DNA from: Narthecium ossifragum
Lineage: Eukaryota; Streptophyta; Magnoliopsida; Dioscoreales; Nartheciaceae
Direction of reading: 5' to 3'
NCBI GenBank assembly: GCA_963920575.1
Contig: OY986969.1
Coordinates: forward strand, 26,327,434 to 26,391,433
DNA: 64,000 nt
Shown here one piece after another: positions 62,972-64,000 of this stretch (position 1 is the stretch's first letter; every line of letters starts with the position of its first letter). A model generated the notes under the pieces. The model saw only the letters and a program-made list of their open reading frames with translations, did not search any database and was not told where the DNA came from. The translations under genes and the position numbers were made by a program.

Positions 62972-63443
62972 CCATTTATGAGCTAACTGCAGTTGCTGCT
63001 AGGTTTTAAGTCATATTAAATCGCTGCAGAACAAAGTTTATATAGCCCTGAACTAGCTTGGATATATTGTTTTATTCTATTCAACTGCGTACAGGAGTGG
63101 GCCACTGGTGGGGCTTGTCAAGAAGATTTCCACAGTAGTAACGAATCCTTTGTGAAAAAAAAGCCCTACCCATATCTTCCATGTCTAACTTTACTTACAT
63201 TCTAGGCAAGGCACACGTCCTTGTCGTGTTAGCCCAAAATGGAAAACATGCATGCCTTACAAACACCAAAAATATACACTATATATGGGTGACAACTGAC
63301 AAGAAGAAAAAACGAAACCACGTACGTACTATCAACTGCACGTTAATTGTTGGTAAAACAAAAGGGAGTTCGGCATCATCGATCAGGTTTCCTTTGAATG
63401 GCATTGATAGAAGAGATGAGCGAGCGAGAGTTTTGGTTTTTGT
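62972..63443. other. Intergenic DNA between the CACTA element and the CLE gene
   Basis: Holds the 3' flank of the CLE gene. The 147-codon plus-strand frame at 63181-63624 runs antisense across the CLE exon and has no homology of its own. Confidence 0.5.
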
Positions 63444-63779
63444 TCATGGAGTCTGGGGCTTCTTGGGACTCCCATTGTGGTGCAGAGGGTCAGGCCCAGA
63501 TGGCACCCATCTCATGTCCCAGCTTACCAGGTCTTCCCCTCTCTTTCCCGGATTTGAAGGCCCCAAAGCCTTAAACACCTCCTTCGACACACCAGCCACC
63601 TTAGCAAAACAACCATTATACTAGCTAGATAAGCATTACCGTAGTCATTCTCAACAGGGCAACAGAAAAGAACATTAGAACGGAAAAAAAAAGAATACCT
63701 TTATGCTTCCATAATCTGCTGCTCGAGCTCTTTCTTTGATCAAACATCGAGACCCACTTCTGCAGCCTAGCAACATATG

Positions 63780-63832
<53 letters not shown>

Positions 63833-63999
63833 TGAGAAACTGGTCCCAAAAAATAGAAAGAAAGAGAGAGACATGCACGAGAGGGATCAATGGTTTGGAT
63901 CATCGAGAGCTAACCTACACGTCCTTCAGCTGCCATGCAATGATAGACTAGGACCAGCAGAAGCATTGAACAAAAGACTACAAAGCGAGCAGTCCTCAT
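63444..63999 (-). CDS. CLE: CLE peptide hormone precursor, CLV3-like
   Basis: Small secreted peptide precursor of the CLAVATA3/ESR family, which signals to leucine-rich repeat receptor kinases to restrain stem-cell or vascular fates. Three exons fit in phase: 63999-63915, 63766-63699 and 63599-63444, giving 102 residues. Exon 1 encodes a signal peptide (MRTARFVVFCSMLLLVLVYH). Exon 3 encodes the CLE motif RWVPSGPDPLHHN at about residues 81-93 (63474-63512), followed by a short tail GSPKKPQTP and stop. CLV3 of Arabidopsis is 96 residues, has three exons and the motif RTVPSGPDPLHHH, so size, structure and motif agree with a CLV3-type gene. Middle exon borders are the least certain part; the third exon uses an AAG acceptor. 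The start codon lies two bases from the window edge, so the promoter is outside. An (AT)n run lies in the first intron. Confidence 0.82.
63785..63828. repeat. (TA)n microsatellite in the CLE first intron
   Basis: Perfect TA run of about 44 bases. It produces artificial Ile-Tyr repeat frames on both strands, which are not genes. Confidence 0.9.
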
Positions 64000-64000
64000 G

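Noticed and set aside
63181..63624. 147-codon plus-strand ORF
   Set aside because: It lies antisense to the CLE exon, which has the conserved motif; the plus-strand peptide shows no family features.
63675..63951. Frames with Ile-Tyr repeats on both strands
   Set aside because: They are translations of the (TA)n microsatellite in the CLE intron. Part of one was used only because it overlaps the proposed middle CLE exon.
1..64000. tRNA, rRNA and well-known microRNA genes
   Set aside because: I looked by eye for the GGTTCGAATCC-type T-arm and for mature sequences of miR156, 159, 166, 172, 390 and 396 and saw no convincing match. A tRNAscan and a miRNA search would be decisive.

Overview
The window is nuclear DNA of a flowering plant. 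All recognisable genes belong to plant families, most are split by GT-AG introns, and the spaces between them hold degraded transposons, MITE-like elements and long microsatellites. Several exons are very GC-rich (the PPR gene, the last ALMT exon, DGD1 exon 1) while intergenic DNA is AT-rich, which fits a monocot. I could not fix the species; a commelinid monocot is a low-confidence guess.

Layout. 1-5950: gene-poor, with a GC-rich G-box cluster (1021-1680) and CT/GA tracts leading into a BEL1-like homeobox gene (+, 5954-8544). 10446-15747 (-): a LONESOME HIGHWAY-type bHLH gene. 16-38 kb: an old head-to-tail segmental duplication. Unit A (about 11386-27380) holds the 3' half of the bHLH gene and an ALMT anion channel gene (+, 23223-25463). 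Unit B (about 27380-38300) holds a broken bHLH remnant (27386-28018) and a second ALMT gene (+, 33753-36097). Unit B has since received a copia fragment, a solo LTR and MITE-like insertions. 38545-44391 (-): DGD1 galactolipid synthase. 46281-48889 (-): a decaying NSA2-like ribosome biogenesis gene. 49822-50533: a long-TIR element carrying a GRF zinc-finger fragment. 51433-54867 (+): a bZIP gene with an atypical basic region. 55516-56475 (-): a short intronless PPR gene. 56666-62968: a CACTA-type transposon with about 1.1-kb inverted arms and a Ptta/En-Spm-type gene. 63444-63999 (-): a three-exon CLE (CLV3-like) peptide precursor whose start codon lies at the last bases of the window.

How the genes relate. 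Except for the duplicated ALMT pair these are unrelated housekeeping and regulatory genes, not a pathway cluster. BEL1-like, LHW and CLE proteins all act in meristem or vascular patterning, but nothing here shows their closeness is functional. I did not find a new biological system. The most useful results are the CLE gene, which no single long ORF reveals; the ALMT pair with a precise intron difference and a WEP-motif change in one copy; the bHLH remnant marking the duplication joint; and the inverted-arm CACTA element.
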